DNA from: Gammaproteobacteria bacterium
GTDB lineage: Bacteria; Pseudomonadota; Gammaproteobacteria; Pseudomonadales; Pseudohongiellaceae
Assembly (NCBI GenBank): GCA_030828385.1
Contig: JAURCS010000011.1
Span: 1 to 64,000, forward strand
Length of the DNA: 64,000 nucleotides
Direction of reading: 5' to 3'
Shown: one piece after another, positions 51,612 to 60,751 of the stretch
Numbering within the stretch: the first letter of the stretch is position 1
Layout of the letters: each line of letters opens with the position of its first letter
Made by a program: the position numbers and the translations under genes
The notes under the pieces: generated by a model
Told to the model about the DNA's origin: nothing
Database searches by the model: none
Seen by the model: the letters and a program-made list of their open reading frames with translations, nothing else

Positions 51612-54356
51612 ATGGCCAATAATAATCCACTGATACTTGTTGATGGTTCGTCTTATTTATTTCGAGCCTTTCATGCCTTACCCCCGTTAACCACCAGTAA
51701 GGGGCAGCCTACCGGTGCGGTTAAAGGGGTTATTAATATGATCAGGAGCCTGATCAATAGCTACCCTGACAGTTATGTTGCGATTGTATTTGATGCCAAG
51801 GGCAAAACTTTTCGTAACGATATGTACAGCGAGTACAAGGCTAATCGCCCACCCATGCCTGATGATCTGCGCAGTCAGATTGAGCCAATACATCAGATTA
51901 TCAAGGCGATGGGTTTACCGCTGATTGTGGTGGACGGTGTCGAGGCCGATGATGTGATTGGCACATTGGCCCAGCAGGCATGGGAGTTGAGCATGCCAAC
52001 GCTTATCTCCACCGGTGACAAGGATCTGGCGCAACTGGTCAATGAACATGTCACCCTGCTTAACACCATGACCAATGAAACTCTGGACATTGAAGGCGTA
52101 AATAAAAAGTTTGGTTTACCACCGGAAAAGATTATCGATTATCTCGCTTTAATGGGTGACAAGGCTGACAACATTCCGGGGGTTCCCGGTGTCGGGCCGA
52201 AAACTGCGGTGAAATGGCTGGATGAATATGGCTCGCTGGAAGGCGTTATCCAAAACGCCGAAGCAGTAAAAGGAAAAATTGGTGAAAAACTGCGTGATAA
52301 CCTGGAGCAACTCGGGCTTTCCCATGAACTGGCCACCATAAAACTGGATGTTGAACTGGATTTTGGCCCCAAAGACCTGATTCACGAAGAAGCGAATAAA
52401 CCCGAGTTGTTGGCACTGTATAAACAAATGGAATTTCGCTCCTGGATCAAGGAGCTCGAGGGCGAAGGCGTCGAGGCGGCCCAATCACAGGGGGGGGAGT
52501 CGAAAGGTGAAGCGCAGGATGAGATTGTTGAGATACCCACACCCGAAACGCTCGAATACAGGTGTATTCTGGAACAAGAGCTGCTGGAAGAGTTTATTGC
52601 GGATAGCGCCAGAGCAGGACGAGTCGTCATCAGTGTTGAGACAGAAGGCGGGCATTACAAGGAAGCAGAAATCGTAGGGCTATCCCTGTGCTGTGAGCCC
52701 GGTAAAGCCATATATATCCCCTTGGCCCATAGTGGTCTGGATACACCGGCCCAACTGGAAAGGGATTCAGTAGTTGCCCTGTTAAAGCCGATTCTGGAAG
52801 ACAAACATCTGTTTAAAATCGGCCATGACCTGAAGTTAATTTCTCATGTATTGAGTAATTATGGAATTTCACTGCGTGGCAGACGCTATGACACCATGCT
52901 GCAATCCTATGTGCTGAATTCGGTTGCGTTCAAACATACTTTTGACCGGCTGGTGTCGCTTTACCTTGAGCAGGACAAAAAGACGCTGGAAGAAGTGCTG
53001 GGAAAAGGCAGAACAAAAATCAGTTTTGCCGAGCTTGAACTGGAAAAAGCCACCTCCTGGTCTGCGGAAAACGCAGATTTCTGTTTTCGCTTGCACCTGG
53101 TGCTGGAGAACAAGCTAAAACAAACGACCGAACTGGCAGAGGTATATCGCTATTTCGAAATCGCCCTGGTTCCGGTTTTAAGCCGCATGGAAGACGCTGG
53201 CGTCAGCCTGGATACCGCAGCACTTGCCAGGCAAAGTGAAGAGATTGCAGATAAACTTCAGACCCTGGAAAAGAAGGCCTACGAGCTTGCCGGGGAAGAA
53301 TTTAATCTGGGGTCACCAAAACAACTGCAGCAAATTTTTTATGAAAAACTGAATTACCGGGTCATCAGTAAAACAGTAAAAGGCCAGCCCTCTACAGCGG
53401 AGCCGGTGTTGCAGGAATTGGCACTGGAATACCCGTTACCGGAAATAATTCTCGAGCACCGTAGTTTGAGCAAATTGAAATCGACTTACACGGATCGTCT
53501 GCCGCGGGATATTAATCCAAATACAGGTCGAATACACACCAATTACCAGCAGGCCGTCGCGGCCACCGGCAGGTTGTCGTCAACAGAACCAAATCTGCAA
53601 AACATCCCCATCAGAACCGAAGAAGGGCGTCGCATCAGACAAGCCTTCGTCGCTGAAAAAGGCAAGGTGCTGTTAGCCGCGGACTATTCCCAGGTTGAAT
53701 TGCGAATTATGGCGCATCTTTCCGGGGATGAAGGACTCTGTGAGGCATTTTCCAGAGGACTGGACGTTCATCTGGCAACAGCCAGTGAAATTTTTTCCGT
53801 TGCTCTGGACAAAGTGGAGCCGGATCAAAGACGAAGTGCAAAAGCGATTAATTTTGGTTTGATTTACGGTATGTCGGCTTTTGGCCTTGCCAAGCAACTG
53901 GGTATCGGACGTGCAGAAGCCCAGGAATATGTGGAGCGATATTTTCAGCGCTATCCGGGTGTGCGCAGATATATGGATGATACGCGTATGCTGGCCAGTG
54001 AGCAGGGCTATGTGGAGACGCTATTTGGAAGACGTTTGTATCTGCCGGATATCAAGGCCAGCAATGGCATGTTACGTAAGGCGGCGGAAAGAACCGCGAT
54101 CAATGCCCCAATGCAGGGAACCGCCGCAGATATTATCAAGCAGGCAATGGTGGACATAGATCATTGGCTTAAAGTAGCCAAACTTGACGCGATGATGATC
54201 ATGCAGGTGCATGATGAACTGGTGTTTGAGGTGGCAGAACAGGATCTGGAATTACTGGCTGAAGGTGTCAGGTTTCGCATGGTGTCATCAGCGTCACTGA
54301 ATGTGCCTTTGGTGGTAGATTTGGGTTCCGGTAAAGACTGGAATACTGCTCATTAG
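51612..54356 (+). CDS. polA: DNA polymerase I, probable proofreading-deficient form
   Basis: The 914-residue enzyme fills gaps and removes RNA primers. The N-terminal 5'-3' exonuclease (LVDGSSYLFRAFHALPP, GVEADDVIG, GDKADNIPGVPGVGPKTA) and the polymerase domain (DYSQVELRIMAHLS, RRSAKAINFGLIYGMSAFGL, VHDELVFEV) look fully active. In the middle 3'-5' exonuclease domain the catalytic set is degraded: E. coli D355 aligns with E343, E357 is kept (E345), D424 aligns with I410, Y497 with W483 and D501 with N487. Loss of D424 alone abolishes proofreading in Klenow fragment. A 7-G run lies in the linker at 52491-52497. Confidence 0.95.
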   Translation: MANNNPLILVDGSSYLFRAFHALPPLTTSKGQPTGAVKGVINMIRSLINSYPDSYVAIVFDAKGKTFRNDMYSEYKANRPPMPDDLRSQIEPIHQIIKAMGLPLIVVDGVEADDVIGTLAQQAWELSMPTLISTGDKDLAQLVNEHVTLLNTMTNETLDIEGVNKKFGLPPEKIIDYLALMGDKADNIPGVPGVGPKTAVKWLDEYGSLEGVIQNAEAVKGKIGEKLRDNLEQLGLSHELATIKLDVELDFGPKDLIHEEANKPELLALYKQMEFRSWIKELEGEGVEAAQSQGGESKGEAQDEIVEIPTPETLEYRCILEQELLEEFIADSARAGRVVISVETEGGHYKEAEIVGLSLCCEPGKAIYIPLAHSGLDTPAQLERDSVVALLKPILEDKHLFKIGHDLKLISHVLSNYGISLRGRRYDTMLQSYVLNSVAFKHTFDRLVSLYLEQDKKTLEEVLGKGRTKISFAELELEKATSWSAENADFCFRLHLVLENKLKQTTELAEVYRYFEIALVPVLSRMEDAGVSLDTAALARQSEEIADKLQTLEKKAYELAGEEFNLGSPKQLQQIFYEKLNYRVISKTVKGQPSTAEPVLQELALEYPLPEIILEHRSLSKLKSTYTDRLPRDINPNTGRIHTNYQQAVAATGRLSSTEPNLQNIPIRTEEGRRIRQAFVAEKGKVLLAADYSQVELRIMAHLSGDEGLCEAFSRGLDVHLATASEIFSVALDKVEPDQRRSAKAINFGLIYGMSAFGLAKQLGIGRAEAQEYVERYFQRYPGVRRYMDDTRMLASEQGYVETLFGRRLYLPDIKASNGMLRKAAERTAINAPMQGTAADIIKQAMVDIDHWLKVAKLDAMMIMQVHDELVFEVAEQDLELLAEGVRFRMVSSASLNVPLVVDLGSGKDWNTAH

Positions 54357-54429
54357 TATATCTGGGGCTGCTTTTTTCTGTGTCTCTGCCCGAACAGGAA
54401 AAATATTTAATTATTTTTTCACCTTTTTT

Positions 54430-54456
54430 GAACTAATGGAAAAACAGCGGGTCAAT
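54430..54456 (+). promoter_or_regulatory. Sigma-E/AlgU-like promoter of the polA-engB sRNA
   Basis: GAACTA (54430-54435) and TCAAT (54452-54456) are 16 bp apart, close to the AlgU/RpoE consensus (GAACTT-N16/17-TCTGA or TCAAA). The predicted start, 54461-54462, is the base of the first hairpin of the candidate sRNA. ErsA of Pseudomonas, in the same position, is known to depend on this sigma factor. Confidence 0.55.
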
Positions 54457-54461
54457 TAATA

Positions 54462-54575
54462 CAGCAGGAAGGTTTTCTCCCCGATTTTTCCTTCTTGCTG
54501 AAAGAAGATATATCTCCTGGTTAATAGGAGCGCGTTGGGCCCTAACTGTTTCTCCTACAGTTAGGGCCCTTTTAA
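54462..54575 (+). ncRNA. Candidate ErsA/Spot 42-type small regulatory RNA
   Basis: The polA-engB gap is where E. coli encodes Spot 42 and Pseudomonas encodes ErsA. Here about 114 nt fold by eye into three hairpins. SL1 is an 11-bp stem (54462-54472 with 54490-54500, one G-U pair) and a 17-nt loop with TTTTCTCCCC. SL2 is CTCCT/AGGAG (54514-54530). The third is a 12-bp GC-rich terminator with loop TTTCTCCTA. Each hairpin shows a CU-rich UCUCC element complementary to Shine-Dalgarno sequences, the usual mode of such RNAs. No ORF is present. Targets are not known. Confidence 0.65.
54537..54575 (+). terminator. Strong rho-independent terminator (sRNA/polA side)
   Basis: A perfect 12-bp stem GGGCCCTAACTG / CAGTTAGGGCCC with a 9-base loop is followed by TTTTAATTT on the plus strand. 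On the minus strand there is no T-run, so it mainly stops rightward transcription before the end of engB. Confidence 0.85.
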
Positions 54576-55273
54576 TTTGGGGACTTTATATTCTCGATAT
54601 TCACGTTTCCTGAAGCTGCTTCAACTGTTTCAACTTCTTCATCTGTCTCAAGGACTGGAGGGCATAACCAGGATTGTAGTCGCCCTTTCAGAGCGCCTGC
54701 GCCCTCATGATTAAGAGCTGAAAACAGCTGAATTGTGATCATATCCCCGTAACCAGCCAGTGCTCGTCGGGTTTCAAGAAGGGCTTTTTGCTTGGCTCCG
54801 GACTTCAATTTGTCGCTTTTTGTCAGCAGTATATGCACTGACATTGGCGCCTGGGCACACCACTCTATCATCATTCGATCAAAATCCTTGAGGGGGTGGC
54901 GGCAATCCATCAACAAGACCAGTCCGCGTAATGACTTACGTTCTCTGAGATAGGCTTCCAGTTGTTTTTGCCATTTGGCTTTAACCTCCGGAGGCACTTT
55001 GGCATAGCCAAAGCCGGGCAGATCGACCAGAAACTTACCCTCGGCTACCTGGAAGAAATTGAGTAATTGCGTGCGCCCCGGGGTTTTACTGGTTCTGGCC
55101 AGCTTGGTTTGGTCTGTCAATGTATTGATTGCGCTGGATTTACCCGCATTGGAGCGCCCGACAAAAGCTACCTCATCAGCATTGTCTTGCGGGCACTGCG
55201 ATAAGGTGCTGGCGCTCTGTAAAAAACGGGTGCCGGTGAAGTCTAGTCGGTTGGCCTGCGGATCAGCTTTCAT
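54572..55273 (-). CDS. engB: Ribosome biogenesis GTPase EngB (YihA/YsxC)
   Basis: EngB is an essential GTPase for large-subunit assembly. The 233-residue protein has G1 GRSNAGKSSAINTL, G3 DLPGFGYAKVPPE and G4 LLTKSDKL. Its C-terminal 25 residues are acidic (ETDEEVETVEAASGN), an extension beyond the usual 200-210 residues. It is convergent with polA across the small RNA gene. The other side faces cytochrome c4. Confidence 0.95.
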   Translation of the reverse strand: MKADPQANRLDFTGTRFLQSASTLSQCPQDNADEVAFVGRSNAGKSSAINTLTDQTKLARTSKTPGRTQLLNFFQVAEGKFLVDLPGFGYAKVPPEVKAKWQKQLEAYLRERKSLRGLVLLMDCRHPLKDFDRMMIEWCAQAPMSVHILLTKSDKLKSGAKQKALLETRRALAGYGDMITIQLFSALNHEGAGALKGRLQSWLCPPVLETDEEVETVEAASGNVNIENIKSPN

Positions 55274-55288
55274 AGTCTGGCATTCTGT

Positions 55289-55318
55289 TTGGGGTTAGGT
55301 GATGGCTTAAGGTATAAT
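55289..55318 (+). promoter_or_regulatory. Candidate cytochrome c4 promoter
   Basis: TTGGGG (55289-55294) and a perfect TATAAT (55313-55318) stand 18 bp apart, reading toward the cytochrome gene with a leader of about 220 nt. The rest of the 55274-55545 gap holds nothing that I recognise. Confidence 0.45.
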
Positions 55319-55545
55319 CGCGCGGCTTTTATCGGCTGTGGATTGTAACAGCACTGATTAACGAATGAGTAGTTTATAAGATTTTAGCTGTAATGCTTGT
55401 TCTGGAAACAGGGCACAAACGATAATTAGCCTGTCGCTTTGAATTTTTGACATTTGGCATTGATCGAAATGCCGAAAATTACAGTAAATATAGATAACAG
55501 TAAGTATAAATAGAAGTAACTAAACGTCCCGACTGGAAACTGAGA

Positions 55546-56205
55546 ATGAAGAATACCGCAGTAAATACCACTAGCTTTGTAAGTACTTTTGTTTCGGGCA
55601 CAGTATCAGCAGCCGCCATTGTTTTTATGGCCTTGTTGGGTAGTGTGCAGGTTTTTGCCCAGGGCGATGCTGCTGCTGGCGCAGAGAAAATCACTGTTTG
55701 TCTGGCTTGTCATGGCTCCGATGGCAATATGAGTACGCTTCCAAATGTCCCTAAAATTGGCGGACAGACAGAAAAATACCTTTTAAAACAAATGTATGAC
55801 ATCAAAACTGGTGTCAGAGCGGCGCCCTTGATGACCGGCATGCTGAATGCACTTAACGATCAGGACATGGCCGATGTCGCTGCTTATTATGCCTCCCAGC
55901 CCCTGGCGCAAGGTGCGGCAGAACCAGAAAAAGTTGCCCTTGGCGAGGCCCTGTACAGGGCCGGTATTGCTGAAATTGGCGCAGCGGCCTGTTCTGCCTG
56001 TCATTCGCCAAATGGGGAAGGTCTCTCATCTGCTGGCTATCCGGCATTGAGCGGACAAGACCCTGCCTATACTGAATTGCAACTCAAGGCGTTCAGGTCT
56101 GGTATGCGTAATAACGATGATGCTGAAGTAATGCGAAGTATTGCCGCGCGCTTAAGTGACGAAGAAATTGCTGCACTGGCTTCCTATGTCTCTGGATTGC
56201 GCTAA
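55546..56205 (+). CDS. Diheme cytochrome c4
   Basis: Cytochrome c4 is a periplasmic electron carrier to terminal oxidases, including cbb3 types. The 219-residue protein has an N-terminal signal sequence (about residues 20-38, ending VQVFAQG). Two CXXCH heme sites are at C52-H56 (CLACHGSDG) and C149-H153 (CSACHSPNG), one in each of two homologous halves. The gene order engB-c4-dsbA is the common Pseudomonas arrangement. It may serve an oxidase other than the one lost from the cox locus. Confidence 0.94.
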   Translation: MKNTAVNTTSFVSTFVSGTVSAAAIVFMALLGSVQVFAQGDAAAGAEKITVCLACHGSDGNMSTLPNVPKIGGQTEKYLLKQMYDIKTGVRAAPLMTGMLNALNDQDMADVAAYYASQPLAQGAAEPEKVALGEALYRAGIAEIGAAACSACHSPNGEGLSSAGYPALSGQDPAYTELQLKAFRSGMRNNDDAEVMRSIAARLSDEEIAALASYVSGLR

Positions 56206-56405
56206 TTCAGCTGTAGTTAAGGCGCTTTAAACAATACTCCGGTAAAGAGTACTCTGGAAGAATGAGCGTGGCATAATAAGGAAAAATAGCGAAACAGCCT
56301 TTCTATCCATGTCTTGAAAGTTTATAAAGGTTATAACATAGGCAGTATCGATAATTTATTTTGAAATACTGATCACGCAGGAATACACCGAGGGAGAGAG
56401 ACCCA

Positions 56406-57047
56406 ATGAAGTTAACCACTAAATTACTGATGATGTTTGTACTGGCCCTAAATGTAGCCGCAACGGCCATGGCTCAACCAGCCTTGTATGTTGAAGGTAC
56501 TCACTATGAAGTCATTGCCGATCCGGTCAGAACATCAGACCTGAACAAGGTCGAAGTGTCTGAAATCTTCTGGTATGGCTGTCCGCACTGCTATGCATTT
56601 GAGCCACTGATAACCAGTTGGGAAGAAAAGCTGCCTTCTGACGTTGCTTTCGTCCGCAGCCCGGGTATGTGGAATGGCACCATGGAAATACACGCGCAGA
56701 TTTATTACGCTGCAGAAGCACTTGGTGTTTCAGAAACCATTCATCCGATAGCGTTTTCTGAAATTCACCAGCGTCGCAACTACCTGCAATCGGAAGAAGC
56801 CGTTAGGGATATGTTTGTCGGTGCAGGGGTTGCCCCTGATGCGTTTGACAAAGCCTGGAAATCCTTTTCAGTTTCCAGCGCCGTCAAGCGCGCCGGCACA
56901 CGCATGAGAGACTATGGTGTTCGTGGCGTGCCAAGCATGGTAGTTAACGGTAAATACCTGGTTACTGTAGGCGGGCCAGTTCCCACTCAAACTGAACTTT
57001 TGAAGATTGTTGATTTTCTGGTACAGAAGGAAAAACCCAGCAGTTAA
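56406..57047 (+). CDS. dsbA: Thiol:disulfide interchange protein DsbA
   Basis: DsbA introduces disulfides in the periplasm, needed by many secreted proteins. The 213-residue protein has a signal peptide ending near ATAMA (residues 1-23). The active site CPHC is at C59-C62 (WYGCPHCYAFEPL) and the cis-proline loop is GVRGVPSMVVNGKY. GGGAGAGAGACCC-type sequence upstream gives a strong ribosome-binding site. It ends at a clear terminator, 300 bp before a type II secretion cluster whose substrates may need it. Confidence 0.96.
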   Translation: MKLTTKLLMMFVLALNVAATAMAQPALYVEGTHYEVIADPVRTSDLNKVEVSEIFWYGCPHCYAFEPLITSWEEKLPSDVAFVRSPGMWNGTMEIHAQIYYAAEALGVSETIHPIAFSEIHQRRNYLQSEEAVRDMFVGAGVAPDAFDKAWKSFSVSSAVKRAGTRMRDYGVRGVPSMVVNGKYLVTVGGPVPTQTELLKIVDFLVQKEKPSS

Positions 57048-57072
57048 TTCCTCTGTTTAGCACAGAAACAGG

Positions 57073-57106
57073 ACGCCCATACTTATCCGGTATGGGCGTT
57101 TTTTTA
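57073..57106 (+). terminator. Rho-independent terminator after dsbA
   Basis: ACGCCCATAC (57073-57082) pairs with GTATGGGCGT (57090-57099) around a 7-base loop and is followed by a run of seven to eight Ts. Confidence 0.9.
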
Positions 57107-57345
57107 TGGGCGCGCCACAAAACCCGGGCTTGTGTCACATTTTGACTAAATTTCCAGTAAATTTAGATGCTTACCGCAAAATATTCACAAAAAGAATAAA
57201 CTTTTTAGTGAGCCTCGTTGTCATAGTACACACTCGCAGCCCTGATTTGCCTGTAAAGCATAGCAATTACTAGGGAGAGGCTGGAAAATAACCTATAATT
57301 CAAGGTTTTAGATTAATACTTACGATATAACCCTCAGTAGAAATT
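57107..57345. other. Gap between dsbA terminator and the secretion cluster
   Basis: About 240 bp without a gene, AT-rich in its second half. It should contain the promoter of the gspL-led operon, but no hexamer pair stands out. Confidence 0.3.
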
Positions 57346-58653
57346 ATGAAGCTGGCTATACCACTGTTTGACAAACTCCCGTTTCGGGAACTGGGCTTGA
57401 AAGCGCAGTCATTGCTCCCCTCCGGGCGTAACAGGGAAACGCTAAAACGAGTGGATGCGAGCCTGTTGCTTTTTGACCATACGCTGATAAACACGGAAAA
57501 CGGCAAAACGGAAGAAGTGACAAATGCCGCAGATGAGGCGCAAGAGCTGGCCTTGGCGAGAGCCGCCAGACGCCTGCTGCCCGCGGGCCAGGATAATCGC
57601 CATATTCTGCTGATGCTACCTACTACCGAGTTTGCCACCACGTCATACCAGATGCAGGTTATGGGCGAGAAAATGATTCGTTCGGCATTGGAATTGCAGT
57701 CCCACACTCTTATCCCCGCCTATGATGAAAAACTCCTGCTTGCGGTGAATGCGAGTAAGCCGGAGGGAGTGGCCTTATGGTTTAGCGAAAAACAGATAAA
57801 TCTTTTGTTTCGCGCCTTTGAAGAGCAGGGCATGTTCCTCAGCGCCATTATGCCGCGTTCGCTGGCATTACTTGAAAATACTGAAGATGAAGACAGAAGT
57901 ATTCTCATCAATGATGAGGAGGGGAGTAATGTTTCATTATTACAAATCACCGGGAATACCATCCGGCGTTTGTTGACTGTCAACAAGGCAGACCTGGAGC
58001 AGGACGTTTTTGCCAAGCAATGGGATATCGAGACCAGTCAGTTAAAAGCAGATGCTGTTCAAAATGTGAGCTCTCTGGATGATTGGAGTGCCATTCGGCA
58101 GAGGGTCAGCCCGGTTGTTGATTACTGCTTTCTTCCTGCCGGCGCTATTGAAGAAGAAAAGAAAATTAGTTTCGCCAGAAAGAGTAAAGCGGCCCTGGCT
58201 ATAGCGGCAGGCATTGTTCTAATGCTGTTCGCACCATTTATAGCAAACTGGATGACATTGCGTGATTTACAGGCTGAACTTGCCCGTGTTGAAGAAATGT
58301 CTATTGAGCCGAGAAGCCTGCAGGCCTCTATCTTTGATATGGATGAGGAATGGGGTGCGCTTGAAGAATATCCTGACCAAAAAGTAGCGCAGGTTTTGAT
58401 CTCCCTGAACGATGTTGTGCAAAGCTCACTGACGTCTTTCTCCATGAATAAGGGGGTGATTGATATTAGTGGATCAACCGATGATCCGGCTTATCTGGTG
58501 GAATTGCTGGCGCAAAGGGAAGAGTTTTTCAACGTAGCCCAGAGTACCAATACTCGAGGTGGCGGGGCTCAATTTGGAATTCGTATGAACCTGAGCAGCA
58601 CAGATTTTGAAGCCTTTGAAGAAAAATACCCGGTAATTTCCCAGGGGCGGTAG
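57346..58653 (+). CDS. gspL: Type II secretion system protein GspL
   Basis: GspL is the inner-membrane platform protein that recruits the GspE ATPase. The 435-residue chain has a cytoplasmic actin-like (PilM-type) region of about 280 residues, a single membrane helix (282-303, AALAIAAGIVLMLFAPFIAN) and a periplasmic ferredoxin-like domain. The match is by architecture and weak motifs (ILLMLPTTEF) rather than strong identity. PilM/PilN-like or MSHA proteins have similar layouts, but a GspM-like gene next door and GspE/F/D downstream favour type II secretion. Confidence 0.75.
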   Translation: MKLAIPLFDKLPFRELGLKAQSLLPSGRNRETLKRVDASLLLFDHTLINTENGKTEEVTNAADEAQELALARAARRLLPAGQDNRHILLMLPTTEFATTSYQMQVMGEKMIRSALELQSHTLIPAYDEKLLLAVNASKPEGVALWFSEKQINLLFRAFEEQGMFLSAIMPRSLALLENTEDEDRSILINDEEGSNVSLLQITGNTIRRLLTVNKADLEQDVFAKQWDIETSQLKADAVQNVSSLDDWSAIRQRVSPVVDYCFLPAGAIEEEKKISFARKSKAALAIAAGIVLMLFAPFIANWMTLRDLQAELARVEEMSIEPRSLQASIFDMDEEWGALEEYPDQKVAQVLISLNDVVQSSLTSFSMNKGVIDISGSTDDPAYLVELLAQREEFFNVAQSTNTRGGGAQFGIRMNLSSTDFEAFEEKYPVISQGR

Positions 58654-58684
58654 AAAGAATAATGAAGGCCATATTCAGATAAAC

Positions 58685-59218
58685 ATGAAGAATAACGATA
58701 AAAAACTGATCGCGTTTGCAGCAATTTTATTTCTGCTGGTGGTTATTGTAAGAGTCATTCCATTATTAAAGGAATCCTACAATGAAGACCTGCAGGAAAT
58801 TGAGTTTCTGGAACAGCGTATTGCCCGTATGCGATCCTTGATGGAAGAAGCGCCATTTATCAAGGATGACGAAGCGGCAAGGCGTGAAGAAGTGGCAGCT
58901 CTGGCAAGCTGGACATTTACTGGTCAGGATCCAAATTTAATTGGTACCAGCGTACAGCGCCAATTACGCCAGGCTGTTGAAGAAGCAGGAGTATTGCCGC
59001 GCTCCTACAACACGCCTAGAGTTGCCGAGACCGAAGGCTGGCTCTTGATAACCCAGGAAATGGATTTTGTGATCGAACAACAGGGCTCAATTCTTCAATT
59101 TCTGGATTTACTGGAAAATTCTAGACCCAGATTGCATGTAACAGAATTCAGTATCAATCGTAATCGTAGACAGTATACCGGCTCTATAACGGTTACTGGT
59201 TTCAGTAAAACCCTCTGA
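58685..59218 (+). CDS. gspM: Type II secretion system protein GspM
   Basis: GspM is a bitopic partner of GspL in the inner-membrane platform. The 177-residue protein has one N-terminal membrane helix (LIAFAAILFLLVVIVRVIPLL), a charged coiled-coil (EDLQEIEFLEQRIARMRSLM) and a C-terminal ferredoxin-like region (LHVTEFSINRNRRQYTGSIT). Primary sequence conservation in this family is weak, so the call rests on architecture and neighbours. PilO would look alike. Confidence 0.7.
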   Translation: MKNNDKKLIAFAAILFLLVVIVRVIPLLKESYNEDLQEIEFLEQRIARMRSLMEEAPFIKDDEAARREEVAALASWTFTGQDPNLIGTSVQRQLRQAVEEAGVLPRSYNTPRVAETEGWLLITQEMDFVIEQQGSILQFLDLLENSRPRLHVTEFSINRNRRQYTGSITVTGFSKTL

Positions 59219-59290
59219 TGGCTGGTATTGATAAGCTGTAATTGATAGATGGTTAAACGAATATTTACTGCACGTTAATGGTTTAGGTAG

Positions 59291-60751
59291 ATGGAAAATA
59301 CACAACTGACATTACCTGTTTTTAGCCAGCTTCTGGAACCGGAAGGGATGGCTCCTGCACAGAATTTTAAAGATTCCTGGGAGCTGGTATGCAATAAGTT
59401 ACCGAGCATTGAGAGCCGGGCAAAGGTCAGGTTCGTGATTGGCGAACAGGTACTTTTTCGCATTGGCAACACAGATGAAGTGGCCCGCCTTACCAAGCAT
59501 TGGCGTGCGGAACTGTCGCCAGAGATTGCCGATGCTGATGATGCCTTTGTTTCCGGCTTTGGCGATGATGATGCTTTTTCTGACATGGATTCCGAGGCGC
59601 CGATAATCCGCCTGGTAAACCATTTGTTTGCCCGTGCGTTGGATTTAAATGCCAGTGACATCCACTTTGAGCCTACGGAACATTTTCTGGAGGTGCGTTG
59701 TCGCGTGGATGGCATCATGACACGCATCGAAAAACTGCCAATAAAAATTCAGTCTGCGGTTGCTTCGCGCCTGAAGCTCATGGCTAAACTTGATATCGGT
59801 GAAAAGCGTTTGCCTCAGGACGGAAGAATTGACTATCGCGTCGGTGATCGCGATCTCGACATGCGTGTGTCTACCTTGCCGGGTGTGCTGGGAGAGTCGG
59901 TAGTACTGCGTATCCTTGACCGTAGCGATTTGAATATTGAGCTTTCCGAGCTGGGGATGCCGGAGAAAATTCTGCAGGACTATTCCCGGGTAATTTCCCA
60001 GCCCCATGGGCTTATCCTCATTACTGGTCCAACCGGTAGCGGAAAAACCACCACCTTGTATGGCACGCTGGAAAAAATTCACAATGAAAGACAAAAAATA
60101 ATTACCGTTGAAGATCCGGTGGAATACCAGCTTGATGGAATCACCCAGATACAGGTGAACTCCAAGATCGGTCTCGACTTTGCTTCAGGACTGCGCTCCA
60201 TTGTGCGCCAGGACCCGGACATCATCATGGTGGGTGAGATTCGCGACATTGAAACAGCAGAAATTGCCATCAAGGCGGCACAAACCGGTCACCTGGTGCT
60301 CTCCACCTTGCATACCAATGATGCCGCGGGTGCAGTAACCCGAATGCAGGATATGGGGGTTGAAAGCTATCTCATCAGTTCAAGTTTGCTGGGCATCCAG
60401 GCCCAGCGTCTGGTACGCAGGATTTGTACCGATTGCGTGGAAGACACGTCGTTGACTGATGATGAGGCCAATGTCCTTGATGTGAAAAAAGAAGATTACC
60501 CTTCCATAAAACGCGGTAAGGGCTGCGAACGTTGTGGCGATACGGGCTATCGGGGCAGAGTTGGTCTTTATGAACTTTTATTAATGTCTGATGAAATCAG
60601 GCATTTGATCACCAGTGGTGCAGATGCCAATGTAATCAGAAAACAGGGTGTCAAGGAGGGGATGAAAACCCTGCGCGAAGATGCTCTTGAAAAACTTAGA
60701 TCCGGAATGACGACCCCTGAAGAAGTGGTCAGGGTGACCCGCGCTATATGA
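59291..60751 (+). CDS. gspE: Type II secretion system ATPase GspE
   Basis: GspE is the hexameric ATPase that powers the pseudopilus. The 486-residue protein has an N-terminal GspL-binding domain, the SDIHFEPTEHFLEVRCRVDG domain, Walker A GPTGSGKTTTLYGTL, the Asp box ITVEDPVEYQLDG and Walker B IIMVGEIRD. The zinc motif is CTDC at the first pair and CERC at the second, separated by 32 residues. The start overlaps nothing, but the last codons overlap gspF by 4 bp (ATGA). Confidence 0.93.
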   Translation: MENTQLTLPVFSQLLEPEGMAPAQNFKDSWELVCNKLPSIESRAKVRFVIGEQVLFRIGNTDEVARLTKHWRAELSPEIADADDAFVSGFGDDDAFSDMDSEAPIIRLVNHLFARALDLNASDIHFEPTEHFLEVRCRVDGIMTRIEKLPIKIQSAVASRLKLMAKLDIGEKRLPQDGRIDYRVGDRDLDMRVSTLPGVLGESVVLRILDRSDLNIELSELGMPEKILQDYSRVISQPHGLILITGPTGSGKTTTLYGTLEKIHNERQKIITVEDPVEYQLDGITQIQVNSKIGLDFASGLRSIVRQDPDIIMVGEIRDIETAEIAIKAAQTGHLVLSTLHTNDAAGAVTRMQDMGVESYLISSSLLGIQAQRLVRRICTDCVEDTSLTDDEANVLDVKKEDYPSIKRGKGCERCGDTGYRGRVGLYELLLMSDEIRHLITSGADANVIRKQGVKEGMKTLREDALEKLRSGMTTPEEVVRVTRAI

